From assembly GCA_902785065.1 (NCBI GenBank), contig CACZXH010000005.1, positions 141,108 through 205,107 of the forward strand: 64,000 nucleotides of DNA. Reading direction: 5' to 3'. The first letter of the stretch is position 1. Every line of letters starts with the position of its first letter. This document shows positions 26,538 to 35,043 of this stretch, piece by piece. The translations under genes and the position numbers were made by a program. The notes below the pieces were generated by a model. The model saw only the letters and a list, made by a program, of their open reading frames with translations, did not search any database and was not told where the DNA came from. Source of the DNA: an uncultured Bacteroidia bacterium (GTDB lineage Bacteria > Bacteroidota > Bacteroidia > Bacteroidales > UBA932).

Positions 26538-28202
26538 CTAGCTGATGAACTGGGCCTTGAGCAGTTCGATCTTCTGCGGGGCGTCGTCGCCCTTGGCGCC
26601 GAAGTAGAACTTGATCTTGGGCTCGGTGCCGGAAGGACGGACGGACACGACGTCGCCGGCCTCGTTGAAGAACTGGAGGACGTTGGATTTCGGGAGTCCG
26701 GTCTCCTCGGGCTTGTTGTAGTCCACGACCTTGGCGAGCGGGCTGCCGGCGATCTCCTTCGGCGGGCAGGCGCGGTAGTCGGCCATGATCTTCTGGATTT
26801 CCTCGGCGCCGGATTTGCCCTTGCGGACGATGTAGACCATCTTCTCCACGTACAGGCCATACTCCTTGTACACCTTCTGGAGGAGCTGCCACAGGGTCAT
26901 GCCCTGGTCGGCGGCCCAGGCGGCGCACTCGGCGACGGCGCAGCCGGCGACCTGCGCACACTTGTCGCGCACGAAGGAACCGAGATTGAAACCGTAGGAC
27001 TCTTCGCCGCCGCAAATGAACGTGGCCTTGCCTTCCTGCTGCTTCTGGATCTCAGCAATGTACTTGAAGCCGGTGAGGACGTTGTAGCATTTCACGCCGA
27101 AATGCTCGCAGATCGCGGCGAGCAGCTCGCTGGTGACGATGGTCTTGACGCAGTACTGGTTGCCGTCCAGCTTGCCGAGCTCCTGCCAGCGGGTCAGGAT
27201 GTAGTAGGTGAGGAAGCTCCAGGTCTGGTTGCCGGTGAGCTGGACCATCTGGCCTTCGTCGTTGCGGACGGCGATGCCCAGGCGGTCGGCGTCCGGGTCG
27301 GTGGCGAGGACGAGGTCCGCGCCGGTCTCGTCGGCCTTCGCCAGGGCCATCTTCATGGCCGCGGGCTCCTCCGGGTTCGGGGAGACGACCGTCGGGAAGT
27401 TGCCGTCGCTGACATCCTGCTCGGGCACGTGGATGACGTTCTTGAAGCCGATGCGGGCGAGGGCCTCGGGCATGAGCTTGACGCCGCAGCCGTGCAGCGG
27501 GGTGTAGACGATCTTGAGGTCCGCGTGGCGGGCGACGGATTCCGGGGACAGCATCAGGGAGAGCTGGTCCTTCAGGTAGCATTCATCGACCTCGGTGCCC
27601 ATCGGCTCGATACCGCCGGGAACGGTGCCGGCGACCGGGGCGAAACGGACGTCGGCCGGGTCCTCGATCTTCGCGACCTCGGCGACGATGTCCTTGTCCA
27701 CGGGCGCGGTGATCTGGCCGCCGTCGCACCAGAAGACCTTGTAGCCGTTATACTCCTTGGGGTTGTGGCTGGCGGTGACCATGATGCCGGCGGTCGCGCC
27801 TTTGAGGCGGATGGAATAGCTCAGTTCCGGGGTGGGGCGCAGGGCGTCGAACAGGTAGACGTGGATGCCGTTGTTGGAGAGGACGTCGGCGGAAATCTCG
27901 GCGAACAGACGGGAGTTGTTGCGGCTGTCGTGCGCGATGCACACGCTGGCGGCGCCGTCCACATGGGCCTTGATGTAGTTCGCGAGGCCCTGGGTGGCCA
28001 TGCCCACGGTGTACTTGTTCATGCGGTTGGTGCCCACGCCCATGATGCCGCGGAGGCCGCCGGTGCCGAACTCGAGGTTCCGGTAGAAGGCGTCTTCCAG
28101 GCCGACGGGGTCGGTTTCCTGCAGTTTCTTGATTTCTGCCTTGGTCTCGGCGTCGAAGTTCCCTTCGAGCCAGCTCTTGACCACATCCTTGTAATCTTTC
28201 AT
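26538..28202 (-). CDS. Phospho-sugar mutase (phosphoglucomutase/phosphomannomutase)
   Basis: A 554-aa member of the alpha-D-phosphohexomutase family. It moves a phosphate between C1 and C6 of glucose or mannose, feeding glycogen, nucleotide-sugar and glycan synthesis. Visible are FGTGGLRGIMGVGTNRMN near the N-terminus, the catalytic phosphoserine loop TASHNPKEYNGYK (Ser145), the metal-binding DPDADR loop around residue 290, the sugar-specificity loop GGEESYGF, and the C-terminal phosphate-binding RPSGTEPKIKFY. All domains are complete. Glucose versus mannose preference cannot be decided here. The gene is monocistronic with its own promoter. Confidence 0.95.
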   Translation of the reverse strand: MKDYKDVVKSWLEGNFDAETKAEIKKLQETDPVGLEDAFYRNLEFGTGGLRGIMGVGTNRMNKYTVGMATQGLANYIKAHVDGAASVCIAHDSRNNSRLFAEISADVLSNNGIHVYLFDALRPTPELSYSIRLKGATAGIMVTASHNPKEYNGYKVFWCDGGQITAPVDKDIVAEVAKIEDPADVRFAPVAGTVPGGIEPMGTEVDECYLKDQLSLMLSPESVARHADLKIVYTPLHGCGVKLMPEALARIGFKNVIHVPEQDVSDGNFPTVVSPNPEEPAAMKMALAKADETGADLVLATDPDADRLGIAVRNDEGQMVQLTGNQTWSFLTYYILTRWQELGKLDGNQYCVKTIVTSELLAAICEHFGVKCYNVLTGFKYIAEIQKQQEGKATFICGGEESYGFNLGSFVRDKCAQVAGCAVAECAAWAADQGMTLWQLLQKVYKEYGLYVEKMVYIVRKGKSGAEEIQKIMADYRACPPKEIAGSPLAKVVDYNKPEETGLPKSNVLQFFNEAGDVVSVRPSGTEPKIKFYFGAKGDDAPQKIELLKAQFIS

Positions 28203-28238
28203 GATGGTATCGGTGTTTTAGTGTTTTTCTCTATCGTA

Positions 28239-28246
28239 CAAATATA
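28239..28246 (-). promoter_or_regulatory. Promoter -7 box of the phospho-sugar mutase gene
   Basis: Minus-strand TATATTTG, 36 nt before the ATG. A weaker ATTG lies 20 nt upstream of it, in the promoter region of the divergent gene. Confidence 0.6.
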
Positions 28247-28258
28247 GCGAATAATGTG

Positions 28259-28266
28259 TATTTTTG
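28259..28266 (+). promoter_or_regulatory. Promoter -7 box of the methyltransferase-like gene
   Basis: TATTTTTG ends 2 nt before the ATG at 28269 and 8 nt before the ATG at 28275. This excludes the upstream ATG at 28254 as a start and implies a leaderless or nearly leaderless mRNA. Confidence 0.5.
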
Positions 28267-28274
28267 CAATGCCA

Positions 28275-29600
28275 ATGTCTTTCGCCGATTTCATATTGCA
28301 ACACGAGGGGGACGATCCCGTCCGCCTTCTCCTGGCCCGTGACAAGTACCCGGAGGTCGATATCGACCTGGCTGTCACGACGTTGGAAGTGCGGCGCAAG
28401 CTCCGGACGAAAGTCCCCGAGTGGTATGCGGTTCCGTCGCTGATTTATCCCTTCCGGCTCTCCGGAGAGCAATGCAGTTCGAGTGAAACCGCCAGGTATA
28501 AGGCAAGGGTTTGCGGGAGCAGTTTGGTCCCCGAACCGTCGCTTCGCGACCCCTCCCATAAATGGGCCCCTCCCTCTTATGCGGCCGAGGGTGGCCACAG
28601 GTTCGGGGACCAAACCGCTCCCGCAAATGAGCGTTTGAAAATTGCTGATTTGACGGGTGGTATGGGGGTCGATGCGTGGGCGTTTGCGCAGGTGGCGGAG
28701 GAAGTGCTTTATAATGAGATGCAGGTTGAATTGGCGCGGGCGACGGAGTTGAATTTCAGGGAGTTGGGGGTGGAGAACGTGCGGTTTCGGAACTGCCGGG
28801 TGGAGCCGGGGAAGGTTGCGGAGGTGCTGGACGGGTTTCGGCCTGATGTCATTTTCCTGGATCCGGCACGCAGGGCCGGGGACGGGCGGAAGGTGTTCCT
28901 GATCGAGGAGTGCCAGCCGGATGTGCTGGGGCTGCTTCCGGAACTGTTCGAGGCGAGCCGGTACGTGCTGCTGAAACTCTCGCCGATGGCGGACATTACC
29001 ATGGCCTGCAAGCGGCTGGGAGCGCACGTGAAAGAGGTGCACGTCGTGGCGGCGGGAGGGGAGTGCAAGGAACTCCTGTTCCTGCTGGACCGCGACTGGG
29101 AAGGGGCCCCTGCGACCTTCATCGTCGAAGGCGGCGCCGTGATGGAGATTCCCGGTCAGGCCGGGAATGACGGTCCCTCCCTTGTCATTTCGACCGGAGC
29201 GAAGCGGAGTGGAGAAATCTGGCTCTTCGAACCCGGGAAGTCCCTCCTCAAGGCCGGGGCGTTCGACCTGCCGTGCGAACGGTTCGGCTTGACCAAGCTG
29301 GGGCAGCATACGCATCTGTATGTGGGTGAGGCCATACCGGAGGCGTTGCGGCCGTTCGGGAAGGTGTTCGAAATCCTGGAGGTGCTGCCCTTGAACAACC
29401 GGACGATGAAGGAGGCGGGAAGGCGGTGGCCGCAGGCCGAGGTGACGGCCCGGAATGTGCCCATGACCTCCGACCTGCTGCGGAAGAAGCTCGGCTGCGC
29501 CTCGGGCGGGGACATCCACCTGTTCGGCGTCCGGATCGAGGCGGCCGCGGAAGCGGGTAACTACTTGATTGTAACTAAGAAACAATATGGAACAGATTGA
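28275..29600 (+). CDS. Class I SAM methyltransferase-like protein (THUMP-like) carrying two in-frame repeat inserts
   Basis: A 441-aa protein of the Bacteroidota family annotated as class I SAM-dependent methyltransferase with a THUMP-like C-terminal domain. The N-terminus (LARDKYPEVDIDLAVTTLEV, SGEQCSSSETARYKA), the SAM-binding IADLTGGMGVDAWAF near residue 122, and DVIFLDPARR are typical. The RNA substrate is unknown. Two stretches look foreign: residues about 78-122 come from a palindromic element, and residues about 290-315 (PGQAGNDGPSLVISTGAKRS) from a dispersed repeat. Both keep the frame open. The start is ATG 28275 (MSFADF) or ATG 28269, because the -7 box covers anything earlier. The 3' end overlaps the next gene by 14 nt. 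Confidence 0.82.
   Translation: MSFADFILQHEGDDPVRLLLARDKYPEVDIDLAVTTLEVRRKLRTKVPEWYAVPSLIYPFRLSGEQCSSSETARYKARVCGSSLVPEPSLRDPSHKWAPPSYAAEGGHRFGDQTAPANERLKIADLTGGMGVDAWAFAQVAEEVLYNEMQVELARATELNFRELGVENVRFRNCRVEPGKVAEVLDGFRPDVIFLDPARRAGDGRKVFLIEECQPDVLGLLPELFEASRYVLLKLSPMADITMACKRLGAHVKEVHVVAAGGECKELLFLLDRDWEGAPATFIVEGGAVMEIPGQAGNDGPSLVISTGAKRSGEIWLFEPGKSLLKAGAFDLPCERFGLTKLGQHTHLYVGEAIPEALRPFGKVFEILEVLPLNNRTMKEAGRRWPQAEVTARNVPMTSDLLRKKLGCASGGDIHLFGVRIEAAAEAGNYLIVTKKQYGTD
28511..28628. repeat. Palindromic element inside a coding region, 27-bp inverted-repeat arms
   Basis: The left arm 28511-28537 and right arm 28602-28628 are inverted copies matching at 26 of 27 positions. They enclose 64 nt that contain a smaller palindrome, GTCGCTTCGCGAC (28539-28551). 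The element is read through in frame and lies just before the SAM-binding motif. No second copy was noticed in the window. Confidence 0.9.
29147..29220. repeat. Dispersed repeat inside the same coding region
   Basis: The first half is the TTCCCGG/CCGGGAA hairpin also seen at 20072-20096. The second half (CTTGTCATTTCGACC, then GAGCGAAGCGGAGTGGAGAAATCT) is related to 26433-26482. It is translated in frame as part of the methyltransferase-like protein. Confidence 0.85.
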
Positions 29601-29892
29601 ACGGATTCAGCATTTCGAGATGCTGCTGGACCGGGTCGCTCCCGTCCTGGGAAGCCTGACGGAGGCGCTGGACGCCTTCGACGGCATCCAGGAGGACGTG
29701 CGGGAACTGTCGGCCTACTATGAAAGCGACGAATGGCGCGATGACTTCGAGGCCGACGAGGCCGGGAAACTGCCCGCGGACCTCAAGCGCGGCGTACTGT
29801 CCGAGGACGGCATCTACGACGCCCTCTCCGACCACTACGCCCTGACCGTCCGTCTGTTGGACACCGTTTCTGCCATCCTCAAAGACAGATAG
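29587..29892 (+). CDS. DUF4298 domain protein
   Basis: A 101-aa acidic, helical cytosolic protein. It begins MEQIERIQHFEMLLDRV and ends GIYDALSDHYALTVRLLDTVSAILKDR, matching the small DUF4298 family. No function is known for the family and no catalytic motif is visible. It overlaps the end of the methyltransferase-like gene by 14 nt and is 3 nt from the CPBP gene, so all three are probably one transcript. Confidence 0.85.
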   Translation: MEQIERIQHFEMLLDRVAPVLGSLTEALDAFDGIQEDVRELSAYYESDEWRDDFEADEAGKLPADLKRGVLSEDGIYDALSDHYALTVRLLDTVSAILKDR

Positions 29893-29895
29893 ACC

Positions 29896-30729
29896 ATGAC
29901 ACGGACGGATACCCCTTTCTGGAAATGGCTCCTGCTGCTGATTGCAGGCTCTTTCCTGTTCATGCTGGCGTATGGATTCTCCGGGATTCCGGCAGCCCTG
30001 GATGAAACGTTGCACATGCCGCTCTGGTTGCAGGCGCTCCTTTGCGTGCTCGCTTCCGCGGGTGTGCTGGCGCTGTATGGGTGCTGGTGGCAATGGACTG
30101 AAAAGCAGAAGGCCCGGGACATCCCGATGCGCCGGCTGGCCGGGGACACCGCCATCGGCTTCGGCGTGGGCATCTTCTTTTTTGTCCTGGTGACGGGTTG
30201 CATGGCGCTGATGGGTGGCTATCGCATCGACAGTGTCAAGTGGGACTGGAACGCGCTGATCAGTAGCCTGTTCACGTTCCTTGTCGTCGCCGTCGGTGAA
30301 GAAGTCCTGTTCCGCGGCATCGTGTTCCGGATGATCGACGACCGGTGGGGGACTGTCGTCGCCCTCATTGTTTCGGCCCTGATCTTCGGCTTCGTCCATA
30401 TCTCCAACAACAACGCGACGGTGTGGTCTTCCGTGGCCATCGCCGTCGAGGCCGGCCTCCTGCTGGGCGCCGCCTACAAATGGTCCGGCACCCTGTGGGT
30501 ACCCATCGGCATCCACTGGTCCTGGAACTACTTCCAGGGCCCGGTTTTCGGTTTTGCTGTTTCGGGAAACGGGACACAGTCCCTTATCCACCCGGTCATC
30601 CAGGGCTCCGACTGGCTTACCGGCGGCTCCTTCGGCGCCGAAGCCTCCATTCCCGCCTTCGTCCTGGGCCTCTCCCTGGCTATCGTGTTCCTGCTGCTTC
30701 CTCGGCGTACTGCTTGCACCAGTCGATGA
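29896..30729 (+). CDS. CPBP family intramembrane glutamic protease
   Basis: A 277-aa membrane protein with about seven or eight hydrophobic segments. The CPBP (CAAX protease and bacteriocin-processing) motifs are in order: GEEVLFRG (the EExxxR glutamates), FGFVHISNN and GIHWSWNYFQG. These enzymes cleave substrates within the membrane; bacterial substrates are mostly unknown, with roles in peptide maturation or immunity proposed for relatives. It follows DUF4298 by 3 nt. Its 3' end overlaps the convergent nth gene by 50 nt. Confidence 0.9.
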   Translation: MTRTDTPFWKWLLLLIAGSFLFMLAYGFSGIPAALDETLHMPLWLQALLCVLASAGVLALYGCWWQWTEKQKARDIPMRRLAGDTAIGFGVGIFFFVLVTGCMALMGGYRIDSVKWDWNALISSLFTFLVVAVGEEVLFRGIVFRMIDDRWGTVVALIVSALIFGFVHISNNNATVWSSVAIAVEAGLLLGAAYKWSGTLWVPIGIHWSWNYFQGPVFGFAVSGNGTQSLIHPVIQGSDWLTGGSFGAEASIPAFVLGLSLAIVFLLLPRRTACTSR

Positions 30730-31327
30730 GGCCGCAGGCGACGCATTTGGGGGTGCGGGCGGTGCAGGTGTAGCGTCCGTGGAGAATCAGCCAGTGGTGG
30801 GAGCGGGCGCGAAGGTGCTCCGGAATATGGCGCTCCAGGTCGCGCTCGACCTCCAGGGGCGTCTTGCCGTTCGATAGACCCAGCCGGTGGGACACACGGA
30901 AGACGTGGGTGTCCACGGCAATGACGGGCTTGTCATAGACGACGGAGGCGATGACGTTCGCGGTCTTGCGGCCGACGCCCGGAAGGGTCATCAGCGAGTC
31001 GATGTCGGAAGGAACCTCGCCGCCGAAATCGGCCAGGAGCTTCTGCGCCATGGCGATCAGGTGCTCCGTCTTGGAATTCGGGTAGGAAACGCTTTTCACA
31101 TAAGGATATACCTCGTCGAAGCTGGCGGAGGCCAGGTCCTGCGGGGTGGGGAAGCGTTCGAACAGGGGCGGGGTGACGATGTTCACCCGCCGGTCTGTGC
31201 ACTGGGCCGACAGGATGACGGCCACGAGCAGCTGATACGGATTCCCGTAGTGGAGTTCGGTCTCGGCGATGGGGACGTTCCGTTCGAACCAGTCGACAAT
31301 GCCCGCGAAGCGTTCCTTGCGTGTCAT
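30680..31327 (-). CDS. nth: Endonuclease III
   Basis: A 215-aa DNA glycosylase/AP lyase that removes oxidised pyrimidines in base excision repair. The helix-hairpin-helix motif is LPGVGRKTANV with catalytic Lys121, the catalytic Asp is D139 in VDTHVFR, and the four cysteines C188, C195, C198 and C204 (C-X6-C-X2-C-X5-C) hold the 4Fe-4S cluster. The start is the ATG at 31325-31327, which overlaps the ftsE stop (ATGA). The frame is open further upstream, but that stretch is the ftsE gene read out of frame. Convergent with the CPBP gene. Confidence 0.95.
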   Translation of the reverse strand: MTRKERFAGIVDWFERNVPIAETELHYGNPYQLLVAVILSAQCTDRRVNIVTPPLFERFPTPQDLASASFDEVYPYVKSVSYPNSKTEHLIAMAQKLLADFGGEVPSDIDSLMTLPGVGRKTANVIASVVYDKPVIAVDTHVFRVSHRLGLSNGKTPLEVERDLERHIPEHLRARSHHWLILHGRYTCTARTPKCVACGLIDWCKQYAEEAAGTR

Positions 31328-32025
31328 ATCGTCAGGTCCAGTTCGAAGGTGTCGTCCTCGATGATTTCGGTGCAGTGCTCGTCGGCGCAGGAGAAGACGC
31401 GGCCGGGATAGCGCTCGAATATGGAGCGGTTGTGCGTGACCATGATGATGGCCGTGCCTTCCTCGTTCAGCTTGCGGAGGAGTTTCAGGATGCCGTCGGC
31501 GGTTTCGCCGTCCAGGTTGCCGGTGGGTTCGTCGGCGAGGATGGCCTGGGGGCGGTTCAGCAGGGCGCGGGCGATGGCGATGCGCTGCTGCTCGCCGCCG
31601 GAGAGCTGATGCGGCATCTTGTGGGCCTTCGTGCCCATGCCGACATCTTCCAGTACCTCCTGGATACGGGTGTCGATGGCGGTGCGGTCCTTCCAGCCCG
31701 TGGCGCGGAGGACGAACTCGAGGTTCGCTTCCACGGAACGGTCCATTAGCAACTGGAAATCCTGGAACACGACGCCCAGGCGCCGGCGCAGCATCGGTAT
31801 GTCTTTTGTACGGATGTCGCGGAGGTTGAACCCACAGACGGATCCTTCTCCCTGGGTGAGCCGGTTTTCGGCCGTCATCGTCCGGATGATGGAGGTCTTG
31901 CCCGAGCCCACCTTGCCGACGATGTACACGAAATCGCCCGGGTTGATGGCCATGTCGAGGCCGTAGATGACGACGCTGTCCCCGCCCAGGATGTCTGCGC
32001 CGCTGAATTGGATAATGGGTTCCAT
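31324..32025 (-). CDS. ftsE: Cell division ATP-binding protein FtsE
   Basis: A 233-aa ABC ATPase. Walker A is GKVGSGKT (37-44), the signature is LSGGEQQR (141-148), Walker B is [12 protein letters not shown], and the H-loop is MVTHN. The GKVGSGKTS form of Walker A and the length fit FtsE of Bacteroidota, which with FtsX controls septal peptidoglycan hydrolases. No ftsX gene lies next to it; in this phylum the two are often apart. LolD-type ATPases are the main alternative. Its stop overlaps the nth start, so nth is probably translated by coupling. Confidence 0.85.
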   Translation of the reverse strand: MEPIIQFSGADILGGDSVVIYGLDMAINPGDFVYIVGKVGSGKTSIIRTMTAENRLTQGEGSVCGFNLRDIRTKDIPMLRRRLGVVFQDFQLLMDRSVEANLEFVLRATGWKDRTAIDTRIQEVLEDVGMGTKAHKMPHQLSGGEQQRIAIARALLNRPQAILADEPTGNLDGETADGILKLLRKLNEEGTAIIMVTHNRSIFERYPGRVFSCADEHCTEIIEDDTFELDLTI

Positions 32026-32047
32026 TGCGTTTTTGGACTGGATTACA

Positions 32048-32055
32048 CAAAGATA
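32048..32055 (-). promoter_or_regulatory. Promoter -7 box of ftsE-nth
   Basis: Minus-strand TATCTTTG, 22 nt before the ftsE ATG at 32025. No clear -33 element. Confidence 0.5.
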
Positions 32056-32069
32056 ATCAGAAAAATTCG

Positions 32070-32077
32070 TAAATTTG
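32070..32077 (+). promoter_or_regulatory. Promoter -7 box of the TPR protein operon
   Basis: TAAATTTG, 19 nt before the ATG at 32097. It is divergent from and close to the ftsE promoter. No clear -33 element. Confidence 0.5.
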
Positions 32078-32096
32078 TAAAATAATCTACGCGAAG

Positions 32097-35036
32097 ATGA
32101 AGAAAAGACTGATCCTGGCCCTGGCGGCCGTCCTCCTTGCAGGAGCCGCCTCCGCCCAGACTCCGGAATACGACCGCGCCCTGGACCTTTACGGGCACGG
32201 AATGTACGCGGAGGCCGCCCGGCTGCTGGAGCGCATTCCCGGCAGCGAAGCCGAAGGTTACGCGGCCCTCTGCGCCCTCGAACTCCAGACCCCCGGCTAT
32301 GAGCAGCGCGCCGAAGCCTTCCTGGACCGCTGGCCCGAATCCCTCCTGGTCCCGCAGGTGAACTTCCGCTGGGCGCAGGACCTGTTCGACCGCGGGCTCT
32401 ATCGGGAGGCCTCGTACCGGTTCAGCTGCGTCACGCAGGACGAGTTGATGCCCGGCCAGGTGGCCGAATACGCCTACAAGAAGGGCTACAGCGCCTTCGG
32501 CAGCGGCGACCTCACCCTCGCCCGGACGCTCCTGGAGAAGGTGCAGAGCCTGCCGCCGTCCGACTACACGGCCCCGTCCCAGTACTCGCTGGGCTACGTG
32601 TGCTACTCGCTGGGCGACTTCCGCGAGGCGGCCGACTGGTTTGCCAAATCCGCCGTGGACCCGCGCTTCACGCAGCTTGCGAACTACTATATCCTCGAAT
32701 GCCGTTTCAACGAGAAAGATTACAACTACGTGATCAAGTTCGGCGAGGATATCTACGACAAGATTCCGGCGGACCGCCAGCCGCACTTCGCCCGCATCAT
32801 GTCCGAGTCCTACCTCGTGCTCGGCGACAAGGAGAAGGCCCGTTCCTACTACCAGAAGAACCTGGCGGACAACACGGCCCGCAACCGGTCCGACTGGTTC
32901 TACGCCGGCTCCGTCCTGTATGCCGTCGAGGACTGGCAGGGCGCCGTGGAGAGCTTCAGCCAGATGCCTGAACGCACGGATTCCCTGGGCCAGATCGCGA
33001 ACTACCAGCTGGGCTACAGCTACATCCAGCTGCGCAACAAGGTGGCCGCCCTGGATGCGTTCAAGGACGCCGCCGCCCTTCCGTTCAACAAGGACATCCA
33101 GGAGGACGCATACTTCAACTACGCGAAACTCGCCTTCGACCTGAACAACGATGTGTCGGCCTTCAACGACTACATGAAGCGGTATGACGCCCTTTCCAAG
33201 GGGGACCAGATCTACAGCTACATGGCGATGGCCGCCCTCGCGAACCATGACTACGAGGCCGCCGTCGCGGCTTACGACAACATCGACGAACTGGACCCGC
33301 GGATGCAGTCCAACTACATGAAGGCCTATTTCCTCCGCGCGAACCAGCTGATCCAGAACGGATCCTTCCGCGATGCGGTGCCGCACCTGAAGGCCGCCGC
33401 CTACTACAGCCCCCGGCAGGATCCCTTCAACCAGCTCTCCCGCTACTGGATCGCCGAGTCCTACTACCGGGACGGCAAGTACGCCGACGCCCGCGCCGTC
33501 CTCATGGACCTGTACAACCTGTCCGCCCTGGATGGCAAGAAAGAAGGGAACCTGATCCCGTACGACCTCGCCTATACGTTCTTCAAGGAGGAGGACTATC
33601 CCGCCGCCCTGAAATGGTTCAACAACTACCTCGCCGGCAACCATAACGACCGGGGTGCCGATGCCGAAACCCGCATCGGCGACTGCTACTTCTTCCAGAA
33701 GGACTACACGACCGCCATCGCCGCCTTCGAGCGCAAGCTGGCCGATTATCCTGATCCCGACGACATCTACCCGTACTACCGTGCCGGCGTGGCTTGCGGC
33801 CTGGTGCGCGACTTCCCGCGCAAGGTCCAGTTCCTCGAGCGCGTGAAGAAGGCCTCCCCGGGTGTCCCGTACTATGCCGATGCCATGTACGAACTGGGCC
33901 GCGCCTATGTCTCCGTGGGCGAGCCGGAGGACGCCGTCCGGACGTTCCGGACCCTCCGCGCCACCACCGACGATCCCGACTATGCCACCCGCGCCCTGCT
34001 GGAGCTGGGCATGATCGCCCGCAACGCCGGGGACGACGCCAAGGCCCTGGAGTACTACAAGGAAGTCGCCGCCCAGGGCGGTGATTATGCCGATGACGCC
34101 CTCCTCGCGGTCGAGTCCATCTACCGCACCCGCCAGGAGCCCGATGCCTACCTCGCGTTCGTGAACAGCCTGGGCGACAAGGCCGCCCGCACCGACGCGC
34201 AGAAGGAGGAAGTCTACTTCGGCACGGCCGAGGAAATCTACCTCGGCGGCAACTACGCGAAGGCGGAAAGCACGTTCAAGAGCTATCTCGAGAAATATCC
34301 CGAAGGCGCCAAGGTGGCGGAAGCCGCCTTCTACCTGGGCGAATGCTACCGCGGGATGGGTGACAAGGAAAAGGCGGCCGATGCCTATGCCGACGCCCTC
34401 GAACGCGGCCTGGAAGGCTCCTTCCTGGAGACCGCCTGGTTGCGGCTCGGCGACCTTTCCTACTCCATGCAGCGCTATCCCAAGGCCTATGCCGCATACC
34501 TGAAGCTCCGGGACGCCGCGCAGCTGGACGACAACAAGGCCGCGGCTGCCGTAGGCATGATGCGTTCCGCGTTCAAGGCCCGTGAGTTCGAGGACGCCGT
34601 CGCTGCCGCGCAGTCCGTGCGCGGGATCCGCGGCGCCTCCGACGACCTCCGCCGCGAGGCCGACTACGTCCGCGCGAAATCCTGCCTCGGCATGAGCCGC
34701 CGCGCGGAAGCCTACGGTCTCTTCGAGCAGCTTGCCAAGGATCCTTCCACCGACGAAGGCGCCGAAGCCGCGTACCTGATCATCCAGGACAAGTTCGACC
34801 GCGCCGAGTTCGCCGGCATCGAGGACAAGGTGTACGACTTCGCGGCCAAGGCCGGCGGCCAGAACTACTGGCTCGCCAAGGCCTTCATCGTCCTGGGCGA
34901 CACCTTTGCCGAGAACGGCAACATGACCCAGGCCAAGGCCACCTTCGACAGCATCAAGTCCGGGTACAAGCCGTACGGTCCCGAGGACGAAGTCCTGGAC
35001 CAGGTGGAACTGCGGCTGAGAAAACTTAACAAGTAG
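32097..35036 (+). CDS. Exported tetratricopeptide-repeat protein (979 aa)
   Basis: A signal peptide (MKKRLILALAAVLLAGAASAQ) is followed by TPR-type helical pairs along the whole length, for example YALNLYGHG-like YDRALDLYGHGMYAEAARLL, YSLGYVCYSLGDFREAADWF, AEKYPEGAKVAEAAFYLGECYRGMGDKEKA replaced by local variants, and AKATFDSIKSGY at the end. It should be periplasmic or held at the inner face of the outer membrane, acting as a scaffold. It is followed by an outer-membrane barrel gene only 7 nt away, so the two probably work together. The exact role in Bacteroidota is not established. Confidence 0.87.
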   Translation: MKKRLILALAAVLLAGAASAQTPEYDRALDLYGHGMYAEAARLLERIPGSEAEGYAALCALELQTPGYEQRAEAFLDRWPESLLVPQVNFRWAQDLFDRGLYREASYRFSCVTQDELMPGQVAEYAYKKGYSAFGSGDLTLARTLLEKVQSLPPSDYTAPSQYSLGYVCYSLGDFREAADWFAKSAVDPRFTQLANYYILECRFNEKDYNYVIKFGEDIYDKIPADRQPHFARIMSESYLVLGDKEKARSYYQKNLADNTARNRSDWFYAGSVLYAVEDWQGAVESFSQMPERTDSLGQIANYQLGYSYIQLRNKVAALDAFKDAAALPFNKDIQEDAYFNYAKLAFDLNNDVSAFNDYMKRYDALSKGDQIYSYMAMAALANHDYEAAVAAYDNIDELDPRMQSNYMKAYFLRANQLIQNGSFRDAVPHLKAAAYYSPRQDPFNQLSRYWIAESYYRDGKYADARAVLMDLYNLSALDGKKEGNLIPYDLAYTFFKEEDYPAALKWFNNYLAGNHNDRGADAETRIGDCYFFQKDYTTAIAAFERKLADYPDPDDIYPYYRAGVACGLVRDFPRKVQFLERVKKASPGVPYYADAMYELGRAYVSVGEPEDAVRTFRTLRATTDDPDYATRALLELGMIARNAGDDAKALEYYKEVAAQGGDYADDALLAVESIYRTRQEPDAYLAFVNSLGDKAARTDAQKEEVYFGTAEEIYLGGNYAKAESTFKSYLEKYPEGAKVAEAAFYLGECYRGMGDKEKAADAYADALERGLEGSFLETAWLRLGDLSYSMQRYPKAYAAYLKLRDAAQLDDNKAAAAVGMMRSAFKAREFEDAVAAAQSVRGIRGASDDLRREADYVRAKSCLGMSRRAEAYGLFEQLAKDPSTDEGAEAAYLIIQDKFDRAEFAGIEDKVYDFAAKAGGQNYWLAKAFIVLGDTFAENGNMTQAKATFDSIKSGYKPYGPEDEVLDQVELRLRKLNK

Positions 35037-35043
35037 CACGAAC

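Noticed and set aside
30680-32050. 456-codon minus frame covering nth and ftsE
   Set aside because: Its first half is ftsE in the wrong frame; only the part from 31327 is the real nth gene.
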